Assembly: GCA_933228895.1 (NCBI GenBank)
Contig: OW121854.1
Span: 5,707,131 to 5,771,130 of the forward strand
Source: Platycnemis pennipes
Taxonomy: Eukaryota > Arthropoda > Insecta > Odonata > Platycnemididae
Direction of reading: 5' to 3'
Length of the DNA: 64,000 bases
Each line of letters starts with the position of its first letter. Within the stretch, counting starts at the first letter, position 1. The position numbers were made by a program, and so were the translations under genes. Below are positions 31,829-44,429 of the stretch, piece after piece. The notes under the pieces are model-generated. The model was not told the origin of the DNA and searched no databases. It was given only the letters and a program-made list of their open reading frames with translations.

Positions 31829-32768
31829 ATTATCTGATGGTAGGTTAAAGTACAGATTAAATCTTCTACAGAATTTTAAAACGGATAGCTTTGCTGAAGG
31901 TTCTATATATATTAAAAATCTCTGCGTATTATGCGACATTTGACCAGATAAATAAGATTAGAGAGATTCATTGTCTAAATGATTCAAAATGTCATTTTCA
32001 CCCCCGTACTTTAAAATAACTCAATAGACAGCACAGAAAAGTGATAGATAGGTGAAATATTATTAGATAGTTGTAGTTCATATTGCATGCATCACCATTA
32101 CTAACCCATGCATGGTAGGTAAATGCAGATAAAAATATTTGGAGAAATGCATGGAGTATATCTACACAATACCCTGACAGGCACCTTAAATGTTTGTGGC
32201 AGGGGGTGAATTTACACAAAATATGCATTAAATATCATTTATAAAAAAGGATTAGTAATAATATAGGTACTAGTCTAAATTTAACAATTTAATAAGATAA
32301 AAATAGCAAAGAAAGTATTACGATGCTGTTAGTTGGGATAGATAAAAGTCCTTATACCAGCATGCAACTAGCTATGCTGTCCGTCGATATACTCATATTT
32401 ATTCTATTGGATATATTTACAGCTATTCACACTAATTTTACGAGGAAAAAATGAAATTTTGAATCTGTCAGTTTGGCAATCAATTTCTCTAATTTTGTGA
32501 TTATGGTCCAGTCTACTATTATAGTAAGTTGAAGTTCGAAAATATTTTTAAGGTCATCAGTGAAAATACTATCAATGTAATTTTCCGTTGTTTAATGAAA
32601 TAACCATTGATCCCTTTATTACCATGTAGATACTAAAAATCTAACTCCATTTGACCCAATTATTTAAATGCTTCTCTGTACTAGCCTAGTAGCATGTGTT
32701 CGGTGGTCTCTACCCCTTGCCATACACCTTCGCAATGGCTTGCAGAATATGGCGTTCATGTAGATGTT
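31829..32768 (+). mobile_element. L2-like family B copy split by a family A copy
   Basis: The 5' piece (31829-32110) gives degraded codons of the RLKYRLNL..FKTDSFAE and the DQINKIREI blocks. The 3' piece (about 32610-32768) resumes with the GATCCCTTTATTACCATGTAGATA stretch and ends in CCCCTTGCCATACACC...GGCTTGCAGAA and CATGTAGATG. The inserted family A copy occupies 32158-32600. Confidence 0.65.
32158..32600 (-). mobile_element. L2-like family A copy nested in family B
   Basis: Minus-strand 3' tail with stem-loop at 32162-32210, family A 3' untranslated region, then codons of the FKISFFPR, REIDCQTD and LDHNHKI blocks. 5' truncated and diverged. Confidence 0.75.
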
Positions 32769-33061
32769 TCAGAAATTGAGATAAAATGCAATTGCATTGA
32801 GGAAATTGATTTATGAGGATTTTTGTACCAAAGGCGACGTCCCAAGGTCAAGTGTACCTGCAGCAAAAATTTAGGTCCAAACCGTTCCATGTGGTCTTTT
32901 GGATCAAGCAGAATTGGATTGTCCCACGGTGCAGCATTTTGGTCCCAAAAAGACAAACCAATGAAATACGAATAAGTATCAAACAATGAAAATGGCTGTC
33001 AGAACCGAATGTTAATAAGCAGCGACAATTGTAATTTTACCTTCGATGTCGAGTATAATTA

Positions 33062-33612
33062 GAATGGGGTCGTTTACCATGTTTTTTATTGCCGGATATA
33101 ATAGAATTTGTAAAATAAAAAGACCCGCATTTTTCCGTTTTTTGATCCGTCAATTATTAATTGATTTTATTGATTTATTGAGTTTAAGTGGCGAAAAACT
33201 AATGTTTTTAATCGTTTCGGAAAAGTGGGCGTGGTGCAACCTCTGACGTTATTGACTTCGTCCATACACAACTGAGCTCGCGAAGACACTTCGCCTTATC
33301 GCGATTGGGGGGACACAGCTGACTCTGCCAATCGGAGCAGTTGCGATAGCATCTGTGCGAGCAGACCTTCCGAGAACCCCCCTCCTCTACCTTCCCTTCC
33401 CCTAAAAGCAGTCAAGGACGGGAGGAAAATGACGTCAATGTTACAAAACAGCTTCTTCGGTGGGCGTCACCTTTTGCTTATTTTAATTTTAGATTTATGA
33501 GTGAATGGTTGTGGTCAGAAGATTAATTTTTTCACTTAAATTCGTTTTTCGTTTCCATCTAACGATTTCATGTAGAAAATTGCGATTTGTGGATCCGAGT
33601 AAACGCCCCTGT
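33062..33612 (-). mobile_element. M family copy 4
   Basis: Minus-strand copy of about 550 bp, from AGGGGCGTTTACTCGGATCC to GGTAAACGACCCCATTC. Retains the CRE-like TGACGTCA block and the TTCCGAAACGATTAAAAAC block. The left flank TAATTAGAATGGGG resembles that of copy 5, so the true end may lie a few bases further out. Confidence 0.78.
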
Positions 33613-35095
33613 TATGTTTGTATAAAAAACATTGCATTTCCTAAATATGTCAGTTCCATCTGTTCCGAGATGACCACACTCCAATCCAAAGAGCTCCAAT
33701 CAAGTCAATCTAAAAAAAAACAGCGGAGTACGATGTTTACGGAGTTTAGGAAACAGTAGGAGAGACCGGGAACCCGGGAGTTGTGTGTTAGACGCGGTGA
33801 TGTGGAAATGCAAAAGTGACATTATTTGTGACATAAGAAAGGGCATTATTTGTGAGCTAGTTGGTGTCTGTGTGGGTGAATAAGCATCCGTGAAGGAAGT
33901 AAGATTATTGGTGTTGTTGTGTTGTGTCTGATTTGATTTAGGAAGTGGCTCGAAAGAAAAGAAAGTGAAAAGTGTATGGCCTGTTAAGGTGGCTGCACCG
34001 AATTATGAAGTACATGTCATTTTTCTGAAACTTTCAGGACACATCATTTTTTGGCCCTTCTATCGATTGGCAATAAAATAATGAGGCCTTTCCATCATAT
34101 ATTTGAAGAAAAACGACGTTGAGAATCGGCTATTTTATGCTTGGCTATACGGCAAGGCATGGCTCTTGCAGTAAACTTCGCAGATTAATAATGTAAAGGA
34201 AATGTGGTTTTGACGTAAAACTAATATAAAATGCGCAATATTCTGTAGAATTTAGCATTGTAAAAAGGTGCTCGCCTGACCACCCTTGTTTAATTGATAT
34301 TAATAAATGTTTGCTCGAAAACAAAGCAGAAAACCCTTAGTTACATGAAAGTGGCGCTACTGTATGTTGTTATCAATGGCAACGGTACTTGTGACGGAAC
34401 TTGCTTACAAGCCTGTTTACTAACTTAATTTAGGAATATACCTCACAAAGGTCCTTCTTAAATTTTTTTATGTAATTTAACTATTTCATATGGTGTAATC
34501 AATACCAATACTTCCAAATAGTAGCAGCGTCATTGTTGCCAAACAATTTTCAAAAATAAGAATATTAATAACATTCAAAACAAAGAGTTGTATTTGCATG
34601 GGAATGATTTAAAACTAAGTACGAAAATATTTAACCTATTTTAGAATACGTATTAGCGGGATTGAGCATGTATTCTCACTTTTTAAAATAAACGTGGCAA
34701 CAACACCCAAGTTTTGAAATCAAAATGAGTTAAAAGAGGTTATGAAAAATAGAATGCGACTACAACGTGCTATATGATAGCATACTCGTACAATTATTGT
34801 GTATGCGTTATCACCCTATGGATGATTTTCCATATAGGTGTTTTCTGTGTCGGAATTAATTCATTAAATAACGTAGCTCTTTGCCGGGACATTGAATCGC
34901 GGAGTCACGGTGGAAGCTCCTTAAGTGTGAGCGTGAAGTGTATTTTGTTTCTTTGAGTTTGATTGATTTTTAAGTGAATTTCGTCTGTCTGTTCCTGCTA
35001 TATACAATAAATGTGTGATATATCAATATATAAAGGAAGATCTTACAACACTCTCGTACGTGACTCTCATTTTTGTGCCCACCAGAGTTTCAATT
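33613..35095. other. Mostly unique AT-rich DNA
   Basis: No gene recognised. A plus-strand frame at 34774-34956 is open and hydrophobic but short, with no support. Confidence 0.45.
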
Positions 35096-35395
35096 TCTCC
35101 AATGAAGGAGAGGGATCGCAGGGTTGGACACACCCTAGGTCATCCCCTCCACGGGGATAGGATGGTCCAGGGTATGAGGCAGAGTCATAGCACGATGGCC
35201 GAGGGGGAGGCTATTCCGCGGCGCGAAGTAGTTCCGCGTGCCCGAATAGCGCCGAATCATTCGCTGACGGGCCAAACGGCTCGCTGACCGTGAAGCCACG
35301 AACGACAAGAGCATTCGAACACCGGGGGCCAGCAGTAGAGCCTTTCCGCTCTCTCGTGAGCCGTGAAAAGCGGTGTTGTGAGCATTTATAGTCCG
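35096..35395. other. GC-rich island, no gene recognised
   Basis: Open on both strands for 60-110 codons. Contains TTCCGCGGCGCGAAG and related CG-rich phrases. No protein recognised. Confidence 0.4.
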
Positions 35396-35398
35396 TCT

Positions 35399-35560
35399 GC
35401 ATCTACGTAATAACAAGCGAACCACCACGAGGTTGTGCGGCAGCGGATGAAGATCACCAAACATGCAAATAAGATCGATACTACATCATGGAGAGATGTT
35501 AGATAAGTGCCACGTGAGTCTAGACTGTTAATAATTACACATTAATGAATTGATTACTAG
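35399..35560 (-). mobile_element. L2-like family C 3' end
   Basis: CATCTACGTAATAACAAGCG, degraded stem-loop with GGCAGCGGATGAAGATCACC, then the family C marker GAGAGATGTTAGATAA. Confidence 0.6.
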
Positions 35561-35644
35561 TTTAAAAAACTCTCTTAAATACATTTTTGGCATTCTGACT
35601 CCATGCATATGTTACAAATGCTCAAACATTCATCATGCACTATA

Positions 35645-36190
35645 TCTACATCCACATCTACACGATACCCTGCAAGCCACCATGACGGTATGTAGCAGGG
35701 GGTGAAGACCACCAAGCATGCACTATTGACATGCAGACAAGCTACACATTAGGGTCTCATTAAACTAGATTGTTGGTATCTATGGTACATAAGGGATTAA
35801 TACATGCATCATGCACTACAGAATACTCAAAAATATTTCAACTACCTATCCCTTTGCTATGCTGCCTATTCTGTTCTCTTATGGTACGGGGGAAAAATGC
35901 CATATTGAATCTATCGGGACGACAATCTATCTCTTTAATATTATTTATCTGGTCGAATCTAGCATAATACGATGGTTTTTTTAATATGTGCCTAACATCT
36001 TCAGTAAAGCTATCCGCTTGAAATTTCTCTAATAGGTTTAATCTGTATTTTAATCTATTCTCTGATAATTATTCCCACCCTAATTCTTGTGTTAATTCTG
36101 AAACACTACTCAACCTATCGTAACACATTTTAACGAACCTAGTTGCTCTACGCTGCACACTGTCTAGTTCTCTGATCAAACCCAATTTAA
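35645..36190 (-). mobile_element. L2-like family B copy
   Basis: Minus-strand tail and stem-loop, then the subfamily phrase CATTAAACTAGATTGTTGG shared with the copies at 38 and 48 kb, then ORF2 codons ARFDQINNIKEIDCR, FQADSFTEDVRHILK and CYDRLSSVSELTQELG. Truncated at the NLGLIRELDSVQR region. Confidence 0.85.
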
Positions 36191-36824
36191 CAAGAAATCA
36201 TCATTGATATGCGTTGATATGTTTTTATTAATGCAGTATGTTAAAATGATAACTTGTGTAAAATCTTCCCCCGCTTCCCGCATTCACATCTTTGACCCAT
36301 TTCTAAAAGTTTATGATAAGTATCTGCAATATACTTTAACTGTAACTTGTAACTATGAAAACATTGTAACCAATACTAGTTACTTTGTAAAAATTTAGAA
36401 TATTAAAGTGGTATTTACTGAGTCCAGTTATTTTTCTTTTTGGTATCTTCCCATCGGGGATTGAACCATCACCCGACACACACACCGGAGTCAAGAATTT
36501 AAAACTTAGATTAATTGCCACGATACGGTTTCTAGTTTCAGCTTTAGCGTTACATTTATTGGAAATTACCGGATGTATAAAGTAGGTACCTCTTTTAACA
36601 CGTAATATTGATTTTCTTGAAAAGTCTAGCCTCCTCCTAGGACAGACAAGGAAAAATTTGTACGTAAATATGAGACATATTATGACAATCAGGTCAAAAT
36701 ATCAATTTACATTTAGCCTCCCACTGGGGTGCAGAACTCAGAAGAAGATGTAATAGCTATCCTTCTTTTCCCTTCCTCGTAGCTCACTATCCTTCAGCAA
36801 TATTGATCTAAAACATTAGTAGTA
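36191..36824. other. Spacer, nothing recognised
   Basis: AT-rich; no repeat family or gene recognised. Confidence 0.45.
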
Positions 36825-38217
36825 GTCAATCTCTTGTAAGATATTTGAGCATATTGTAGTCAATTCGATCATGGGGCATATGGATAGTCGGGGATTACTC
36901 ATAAACAGCCAATATGGTTTCCGGAAAGGTAGATCATGCGAGACACAATTAGGTAGCTTTATTCGTACACGATATTTTAGTCTACGGCGAAAAAAGTACT
37001 GAAATTGATGCAATATTTTTTGATTTTAAAAAGGCATTCGCTAAAGTTCCTCATGATAAACTAATCTTGAAGTTAGAGAGTTTTGGTATAAATAAAGACT
37101 TTGTATGCTGGGTAAAAGAATTCTTAAATGGGCGAGCGAAGAGGGTTGTCATAGATGGTATCATGTAGGACACAATCAAAGTTACATCGGGAGTTCCCCA
37201 GGATAGCGTAGTAGGTCCGCTTCAATTTCTACTATGCATTAACGATTTGGGTACCTTAGTTAGTAGTAAGCTTAGCCTCTTAGCAGACGATGAGGTAGTG
37301 TATAGGGGTATATCAAAAGAAGAAGACAGGAGATGGCTTAGCAAAGATTTAGATGCAATTCAAGAGTGGTGCGACAAATGGCAGTTAGAACTTAAGTGTG
37401 TAGCTACCAATTTTTGGAGGAGGAATAATTCGATAGAGCGTACCAATAAAATGTGTAACACGAAGATTCAGAACGTTGAAACCATAAATATTTAGGTGTA
37501 ACAATCACTGAGGATTTATCGTGGGGAAGACACACAAGGGAAATATGCGGCCGAGCGAAGAGAAAGCTAGGATTTATGAAAATATTAATAGGGAGATTTG
37601 ATGAGAAGACAAAAGAGCGATGTGTTTTTTCACTAGTTAGGCCCCGCCTTGAATATGCAGCCAGTGTATGGCTCCTAATGAATTAGGTTTGATCAGAGAA
37701 CTAGACAGTGTGCAGCGTAGAGCAGCTAGGTTCGTCAAAAGGTGTTACGATAGGTTGAGTAGCGTTTCAGAATTAGGACAAGAATTAGGGTGGGAATCAG
37801 AGCATAGGTTAAAATACATATTAAACCAATTAGAGAAATTTCAATCGGATAGCTTTACTGAAGATGTTATGCTCATATTAAAATAAACAGCGTATTATGC
37901 TAGATTCGACCAGATAAATAAGATTAGAGAACTACTAGATTGTCTTACCGATGAATTCAAAATGGCATTTTTCCCCCGTACCATAAGAGAACAGAATAGG
38001 CAGCATAGCAAAGGGATAGGTAGTTGAAATATTTTTGAGTAGTCTGTAGTGCATGATGCATGTATTAATCCCTTATGTACCATAGATACCAACAATCTAG
38101 TTTAATGAGGCCCTAATGTGTAGCTTGTCTGCATGTCAATAGTGCATGCTTGGTGATATTCACCCCCTGCCACACACCCTCCTGGTGGCTTGCAGAGTGT
38201 TGTGTAGATGTAGATGT
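36825..38217 (+). mobile_element. L2-like family B, longest copy (RT domain to tail)
   Basis: The 5' part reads reverse-transcriptase blocks: NSQYGFRKGRS-like (degraded), IDAIFFDFKKAFAKVPHDKL (first catalytic aspartate), TSGVPQDSVVGPLQFLL, LLADDEVVYRG (ADD active site). Then AIQEWCDKWQLELK, a degraded YLGVTIT region, RPRLEYAASVW, NELGLIRELDSVQRRAARFV and FQSDSFTEDV, and finally the stem-loop and tail TGTAGATGTAGATG. Several stops and frameshifts. It is the only L2 copy here that retains both sides of the RT active site. Part of the large inverted duplication. Confidence 0.88.
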
Positions 38218-39295
38218 AGGTGTAGTATTTACATCGTTTTTTACTCATTGGTCATTTAGTTACACATCAGTGAAGCGTTATTAACGAACGTCAGGTTTTC
38301 TCATTACTTAATAATGAATCTAGTTGTGAAGGAGTGTAGTATATGTTTATCAATAATTCTCCATATGCCAACACCCTCACTCTCTGCATTACAATGCATA
38401 AAATACCATTATTGTAAACTGAATCTATGCCTTATTTAGCATTCAAGGGAAAAAATAGAGAATCCGTCTGGATTGCACATAACGATACTGTTACAAATTG
38501 TGGCCAACAATTTCGGGTTTTAATTTGTCGTAAAAAACACACTTTTTCGATGTGAAATAGTTATGTGAACTATGAAAAGAGCACAAAGATATATGGTTAG
38601 GAAATGGACATCCTGAAGCTAAAAGTAAGCATTTATTAACTCTAGCAACTTCCGGTAGAAATGTGTCCGCCAGTAATAAAAAGAGTACTTTACGTTTTTC
38701 CTAAGACTCAATCAAGATAACGGAACTAGTCGTATGACTGTGGCATATGATGGTGTCAATGCACGCAAGTGTGTACGCGTGATTGCGACACTCAGACGTT
38801 TAACGCGTTATAAGGCCATCTGTTTGCATCTCTATTCTTAAATGCACTCTTGATTCTCTATCGAAGATCTGCATTTGTGTGTGCCAGGGTTTCCATTCCA
38901 TCTGTCCCTACTTGGGTACTTCGTAGGCAGTGCTTTCGCTTAGGGTCAAGTACAGATTGGCTGGAAGTGCTTACAGTTTTGAGACAAAATCCTAGAATTC
39001 GAATTGTTGGAATCTAAGACTGAAAACTTCATTTCCCCCAGTCTTCTTGGGACTTATTTGTTACTCATTCGGTTGATAGATTTTTATTTTCATTCTTATG
39101 TAGCACCACATTCAAAATTTTCTTCTTCGCTTCTTTTCGTCTTCGCTTCTCAGCTGCTGTAATTGAGTATGTCTCACTGACATAAAGAAATATGCTTCAG
39201 ACGTATGTTCTGATGAAGTGCATCCTTACTTCCACTCGTACATTGACCGTTGTAAGTGGATTTTTCCTTCGGTAGAATGACATCTTTGCCTGGGC
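37280..39295 (+). repeat. Left arm of a large inverted duplication
   Basis: Read in reverse complement it matches 46762-48745. The stretch 38222-39290 (unique DNA plus an RTE piece) is nearly identical between arms by eye, about 98%. The L2-B parts are less alike but share derived phrases such as ATGAAAATATTAATAGGGAG not found in the other B copies. The arms are about 7.5 kb apart. Confidence 0.82.
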
Positions 39296-39860
39296 TATTT
39301 CACTGCTTATTTACTAACAATCTAGTTGCCAGAGACACTATATTACCATGTTTGCATGTTTATAGTGCACGCTCGGTTATCTTCACCCCCTGCCACACAC
39401 CCCCGCGGTGGCTTTCATGGTATCGCGTAGATGTAGATGTTATTTATTTCCTACATCATCTATTGCTGATTCTTGGCATTCTTAATAGCAATATCATTTA
39501 ACTTCCTCAAGCTATAGTTTTCCTAGTTAAACTTTGAACTTCGGCACTACTTGCCGTATTACGTTTCAATTCCTGAGTTTTCCTCTTATCGATCTTTAGG
39601 TTATATAAGACCATTTCCTATTCCATGTTTATTACAGTCATTTTAAGCCTCTATCTGTCTCTGCTATGACTGCTCTTTCATTGGCGATTCGCAGCAGGCT
39701 AATGTTTGCCGTGAATAATCATTTCCAAAACCGTCACTTTGATTTCATTAATTGGTTCCTCATTATAGACATTGTAAAGTACGGGAGAGAGTGAGAGAGA
39801 CTTACTCCTTTCTTTATTCTTGTCTCCTTACTGCTTGGAGCTGATTGATAAATAAACATA
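39030..39860 (-). mobile_element. RTE-like copy split by an L2 tail
   Basis: Minus-strand reading from the WIDRVTN-like block near 39060 through the CGSEAW-like block, YGRKDVILP region and into the RT thumb (YNLKIDKRKT, ETDR) and the RVKVGVSL/VYNEEPINEIK-like segment. Highly diverged. Interrupted at 39314-39439. Confidence 0.7.
39314..39439 (+). mobile_element. 126-bp L2 3' tail nested in RTE
   Basis: Contains CACCCCCTGCCACACACC...GGTGGCTTTCATGG and GTAGATGTAGATG. The host TTATTTA is duplicated (39307-39313 and 39440-39446). A second very short, precise tail insertion. Confidence 0.72.
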
Positions 39861-40475
39861 AAACCAGATATCAAAGTAAGTGGCCAACAATAAAAAAAAT
39901 GGTTCACAATTTAAGAGAGAATGCCAAATTCAGCAGTTAAATCTGTAAAAAAATGGAATACGTGAAATAGCATTGCTATTCCGGTCATTCAAGTATCCAG
40001 CAACGAGAGAAGTAAAAATGTAACATTCAGGAGAATATCCAATGGGAAAAAGGCAGTCGACCGATATTAGAATCTGCTTGTGGTAGAAATTACAAGGCTT
40101 GAAGCAGGGGAACACATGCGCACATACATCTGGGGCATATTTCTTTGTGGCACGGAGACAATAGCAGCAGAGAAGTCACGATTGGAAGCATTTAAATGTG
40201 GCGCTGCAGTACAATGATGGAAATAGAATAAATCGACCAAATCACTGACAAATAAATAAGACTGGGAGAAGAGAGAAGATTTTGAATGCTTAAAAAAGAA
40301 GACGGGACAAATCAATTTGTCTTATCCTGACAAATGGTGGCGTTGTGAGGACAATAGTTGAGAAATAAATGAGTGGCGTTAATGGCAAAGATACTGTGTT
40401 TAGATATTTGGAGGAAGTAGTGAAGGATGCGAAAGAGAGGAATTATGTGAATGTGAAGATGTTAGCTGACAGGAG

Positions 40476-41349
40476 AACAGCTCTCCTCCTAGCGCTTACA
40501 AAATAAGTAATAATCAATTAACAAACGTGGAATCCATTAAATATCTTGGAATAACACTGACACATGATTTTTCCTGGGGTAAACACATACGTGTAAAAAT
40601 GGGTCGAGCGAATCGTAGACTGGGATTCGTCAAAAGAGTACTGAGTAAATGTGACGATCAAATACGAGAAATCAGCTACTTTTCCCTTGTAAGACCTCAT
40701 TTGGAATATGCTGCCAGTGTATGGGATCCCTACGAAATCGGTCTAAATAACGAACTTGAAAGTTTGCAGCAAAGATCGGCAAGATTTGTAAAGGGTCGGT
40801 ATGATAACTATATCAGCGTAACCAGTCTATTAAATGAATTAAATTGGGAATCATTGTCTGATCGCAGGTTGAAATTAAGACTTAATATCCTAAACAAATT
40901 CCAAGACCATATTTTCAGTGATGATGTTAAAAATATTTTGCGGACCCCAACTTACTATAGTAGACTGGACCATAATCACAAAATTAGAGAAATAGATTGC
41001 CGAACTGACAGATTTAAAATGTCATTTTTTCCTCGTACTATTAGGGATATGAATAACGGTAAATATATCCAGTACGAGTGTAGCAATGGATAACATTTGT
41101 AGCTGCATGTTGGTATAAGGAATTGGTAGCTGCATGTTGGCATAAGGCAACCCAGCTAACGGTATGTTTTTGCATGTATGTTTTGCTATTTTTATCTTTT
41201 TTTAAATAGCGTAGTTTTTAACAGTACCTATACAATTAGTAATCCTTTTTTTATGCATGATATGTAGTGCATGTTTAGTGAGAATTCACTCCCTACCACA
41301 CACCTTTATGGTGGCTTGCAGGGTATTATGTAGATGTAGATGTAGATGA
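40476..41349 (+). mobile_element. L2-like family A copy, near-intact C-terminal ORF2
   Basis: Starts at the SSSPSAYKISNNQLTN codons and runs without a break through the end of ORF2 and the family A 3' untranslated region to the stem-loop (41288-41330) and ATGTAGATGTAGATG. It is the best-preserved family A copy here and serves as reference for reading the damaged ones. Inserted in the RTE between the DRR and the ERAS codons. Confidence 0.9.
40527..41093 (+). pseudogene. L2-A ORF2 C-terminal segment, open frame of 188 codons
   Basis: Reads ESIKYLGITLTHDFSWGKHI, RRLGFVKRVLSKCDDQIREI, RPHLEYAASVWDPYEIG, QQRSARFVKGRYDNYISVTS, the LKLRLNILNKFQDHIFSDDV block and IDCRTDRFKMSFFPRTIRDM and ends YECSNG with a natural stop. 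This is the region after the RT domain in L2/CR1-clade proteins, with the conserved LEYA..VWDP and R.ARFV motifs. The methionine at the frame start is internal to ORF2. No RT or endonuclease remains, so no activity is expected. Confidence 0.85.
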
Positions 41350-41420
41350 GATATGAGTGGAGAACTAAGTCAAACCATTCTTACGGTGGTCAAATCAATC
41401 GACTGATGTTAATGATGATG

Positions 41421-42389
41421 TTTGTTTATAATATATAACTAAACTATGTTGTTTTCATCCAATAAACATTTTGAGAAATCGTGTAACTTGAGCGTAACCT
41501 CTAGAAAACTGGAAAAAATCCATTAGAAAGTTCTTTTGCTGCAAAGAGAGAGAGGCAAGGGCGTAATTTACTGGATCTCGCCTGCGCGGAGGTGTTCGGG
41601 TTTCCCGTTGGGGAGAGGTGCTCGATCATTTTTTGCTCGTGGAGATGATGATTGCCGATTTACTGGCATTCACCTCGCTCGCTGACCTTGGCAATTAGGT
41701 ACAGCTATGGTGCCAGCGATGGCATATGCCTCCAGGGAAGATGGAAACGAGAACGGTGACGACTTTCCATCGGCTTTGGGAGTAATTGTCTCGAAGTGCA
41801 ATGGCCTATGCCACAGTTACTTACCTAAACGAAAAGAAGCTCGTATTATAAAATAATAGGATTGCTGTTACCATTTCATTAGGGGAAGGAGGAAGCAATC
41901 TCGCTTCGCCCTCATACTGAAGAGTCATGGTAGACAATAACAGCTCTTTTATCGCTGCTCGCTGTGCAGTTGGGATCGGAATACCTATCAGTGAGCATTG
42001 TCTTGTCGCAAAAAATGGCCGTCCGATGTGGCGTAAGGGATAAATGTGAATCCACATCTTTGAGAGTCACGAAGGAACTAAATGGCAGCAGCTACTACGG
42101 TGATGCCGGGTGTTGTTATTGCCCACCGATGTCACATGACCTTTCCCCTTTTTACGCGGTTCGAAATCGTAACCCTAGAGGTCAGAGAGATGCTTTAAGA
42201 GTAAAGGCGGGTTTATGGAAAAATAATGGGTGAAATAAAAGCGTTAGCGTAGACTTAGCGGGAGATGAGATTCGAGATCCCTACCGGCAATGGCGGCGTT
42301 GTAGAAAAATAATAAGCGTGAAACCCGGCACGCGTTACGATTGGTTGAATTTAATTAAAGAAATTAATTACCTTAAGAGCGCAGTGACT
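41421..42389. other. Unique region, mildly GC-rich, no gene recognised
   Basis: 41560-42230 is more balanced in composition and open for 80-90 codons on both strands around 41821-42233, but nothing is recognised and no splice pair is convincing. Confidence 0.4.
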
Positions 42390-42391
42390 TA

Positions 42392-43380
42392 CTGTCCGCG
42401 CCAAAATCTTGAGGACTCGAGTTTGAACCTAAATAACTCCGAAACCGTTCATCGGATTTTCACATTATTTACATATTAATTCAGATAATTTTGTTGTCGA
42501 CTGACTATATTGTTGGAATAATTTTTTAAAACAAATTTTGGAACTAGGATCTTGTTTTTTCCCGGCGTAAAATGCTGGTGAAGTCTTCACGGGTTCTCCA
42601 CCGGGTCAGGGAAACGGCTAAGGCCGACGTTTCGACGGCTAACACTGCCATCGTCCTCAGGGCGTTGAGCAATTCACGTGTGACCTGAGAAGAGCCAATC
42701 AGGAGTGACCTGATCCAAGGCAAAGAGTATATATACCGGCATTTTTCTTGGACCTGACACTCAACGCCCTGAGGACGATGGCAGTGTTAGCCGTCAAAAC
42801 GTCGGTCTTAGCCGTTTCCCTGACCCGGTGAAGAACCCGTGAAGACTTCACCAGCAAATTTTGGACCTGTTTCTCTCGCTAGATTAAAAAAAGTGCCCAT
42901 TTTTTTAGCGTCACGGCACCATGCGTCACTTTGACGTCTAATAAATTCCAAGCAAAGCGTTTGACTAAAACAATTTTTTAATATAAAGTGAATTATATCT
43001 TTATTATTACGTCTGTGAAGTTTCCAGGTTTTAACTTTAGCACTAATTGGTAAGCTATTTCATTTATAACCGCACTTTTTTCGGCAACAATGCATCATGG
43101 CGCCACGAGACTAAAGCTGTCATCTTCCTCTTTAAATTTCCTTAGCGGGTCAGATATTATCATTTTGCTGAAGTTAGCACCTTATTTTATATCAAATTTT
43201 ATGCTTCCTGAAAAAACGCAGCGCAGAAAAAGGGCAGCGTAGCCGGCGGAGTGTCCTGCTCTGGGCTCGTGCGTTATTATAAATTATCTAAATTACCATG
43301 CAAATAACTCGAGCATCCGGTGAACGGTTTCGGAGTTATTTAGGTTCAAACTCAAGTCTACAAGATTTTGGCGCGAACAG
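42392..43380. mobile_element. TA-flanked MITE with ~100-bp terminal inverted repeats
   Basis: Both ends read CTGT[C/T]CGCGCCAAAATCTTG inward and the repeat continues through TTTGAACCTAAATAACTCCG for about 100 bp. A TA dinucleotide flanks each end (42390-42391 and 43381-43382), as for Tc1/mariner-type insertion. The length is 989 bp including a nested foldback, so about 670 bp empty. No transposase. Confidence 0.8.
42543..42854. mobile_element. Foldback element F2 with 11-bp target duplication
   Basis: 312 bp flanked by CAAATTTTGGA at 42532-42542 and 42855-42865. Arms of about 96 bp, from GCTGGTGAAGTCTTCACGGG to the CTCAACGCCCTGAGGACG block, face each other. Each arm, read towards the outside, has CTGAGGA, the hairpin GATGGC...GCCGTC, then GAAAC (AAAAC in one arm) and GTC, a hammerhead-like core. 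It lies inside the TA-flanked MITE. Confidence 0.82.
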
Positions 43381-43756
43381 TAGTCATTGTTTCAGTGCCT
43401 ATTTTCAGTGTGTTGTAAATATTTGCCATTTGTCATGGGAAGATAACGTCAGAGGATGAAAAATATGCAATTGAAGCAACCCTCACCGAGGGTCATATTC
43501 AGAATTTCAGCTATAGTTCATCATCTACTGTTTACGCCCGCAAAGTTGGCAATACTTCACAGCGCCGCGAAATTATCCGTTTCGAACCATATAAAAGAGA
43601 AGTTTTACACCATTTTGGACTCTGAATAGAGATTTTATGACGTGAGGAGTAGAATAGGAACGGTAGGTGGGATTCTGAATATTCATTCCCTAGCCATATT
43701 CAGAATCACAACATAGTTTTCAGCATCACGTTGAGAAATAATACCAACTTTTCGGT

Positions 43757-44280
43757 GCATCTACATCTACGTAATACCCTGCTAGCCACCAGGAGGGTGT
43801 GTGGCAGGGGGTGAAGATCACCAATCATGAAATATTGACATGCAACTAGGATATTTAATGGATACATGTTAGATAATATGGTTACAAGCAGCTAGATGGT
43901 TAGTATCTACATAATAAGAAAGGGATTATTGGTTGTTATTACATGCATCATGCACTACAGACTACTCTATCAATATTTCACCTATGTATCCCTTTGCTAC
44001 GCTGCCTATTGGGCTCTCTTATGGTACGCGGGAAAAACGACATTTTAAACCTTTCGGTACGACAACCTCTCTCTATAATCTTTTATCATAACTTCCTCGT
44101 ACGGATCCCATATACTAGCGGCATATTCTAAATGAGGCCTGGCAGGTGTAAAATAGCTTATTTCTCGTACTCTCTCATCGAATTTGCCTAGAACCCTTTT
44201 TACGAATCCTAATGTACGGTTTGCTACTCCAGTTATTTCCCTGAGGTGTTTCCCCCATGACATGTCTTCAGTGATGGTAA
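43757..44280 (-). mobile_element. L2-like family C copy
   Basis: Minus-strand tail and stem-loop (43760-43815), then about 260 bp of 3' sequence, then an ORF2 piece: DMSWGKHLREITGVANRTLG, FVKRVLGKFDERVREISYF, ARPHLEYAASIWDPYEE. A large internal deletion joins the WDPYEE codons directly to the RERLS..K end. The type is closer to family A in WDPYE but has its own 3' region. Confidence 0.8.
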
Positions 44281-44429
44281 CGCCTACGTATTTAATAGAT
44301 TAACCGTAGAATCTGTGCACCAATTTGATTCAAAGTACGGGTTTTAGGACACTAGCAGAAGAGGCGAGACTGCAGATTCTGAATACGACCTGAAGTGTCA
44401 GCTCATAGTTGCCATAGGTGTAGTCCGCA

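Larger units (their letters stand above)
40000..41420 (+). mobile_element. RTE-like fragment split by an L2-A copy
   Basis: Degraded RTE C-terminus with the GAYIWGIFLCGTETI-like and MLKKEDGTNQ blocks from 40110, up to the MKMLADRR block at 40470, then after the L2 copy the closing GTCAAACCATTC and the GATGTTAATGATGATG tail. Confidence 0.72.
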
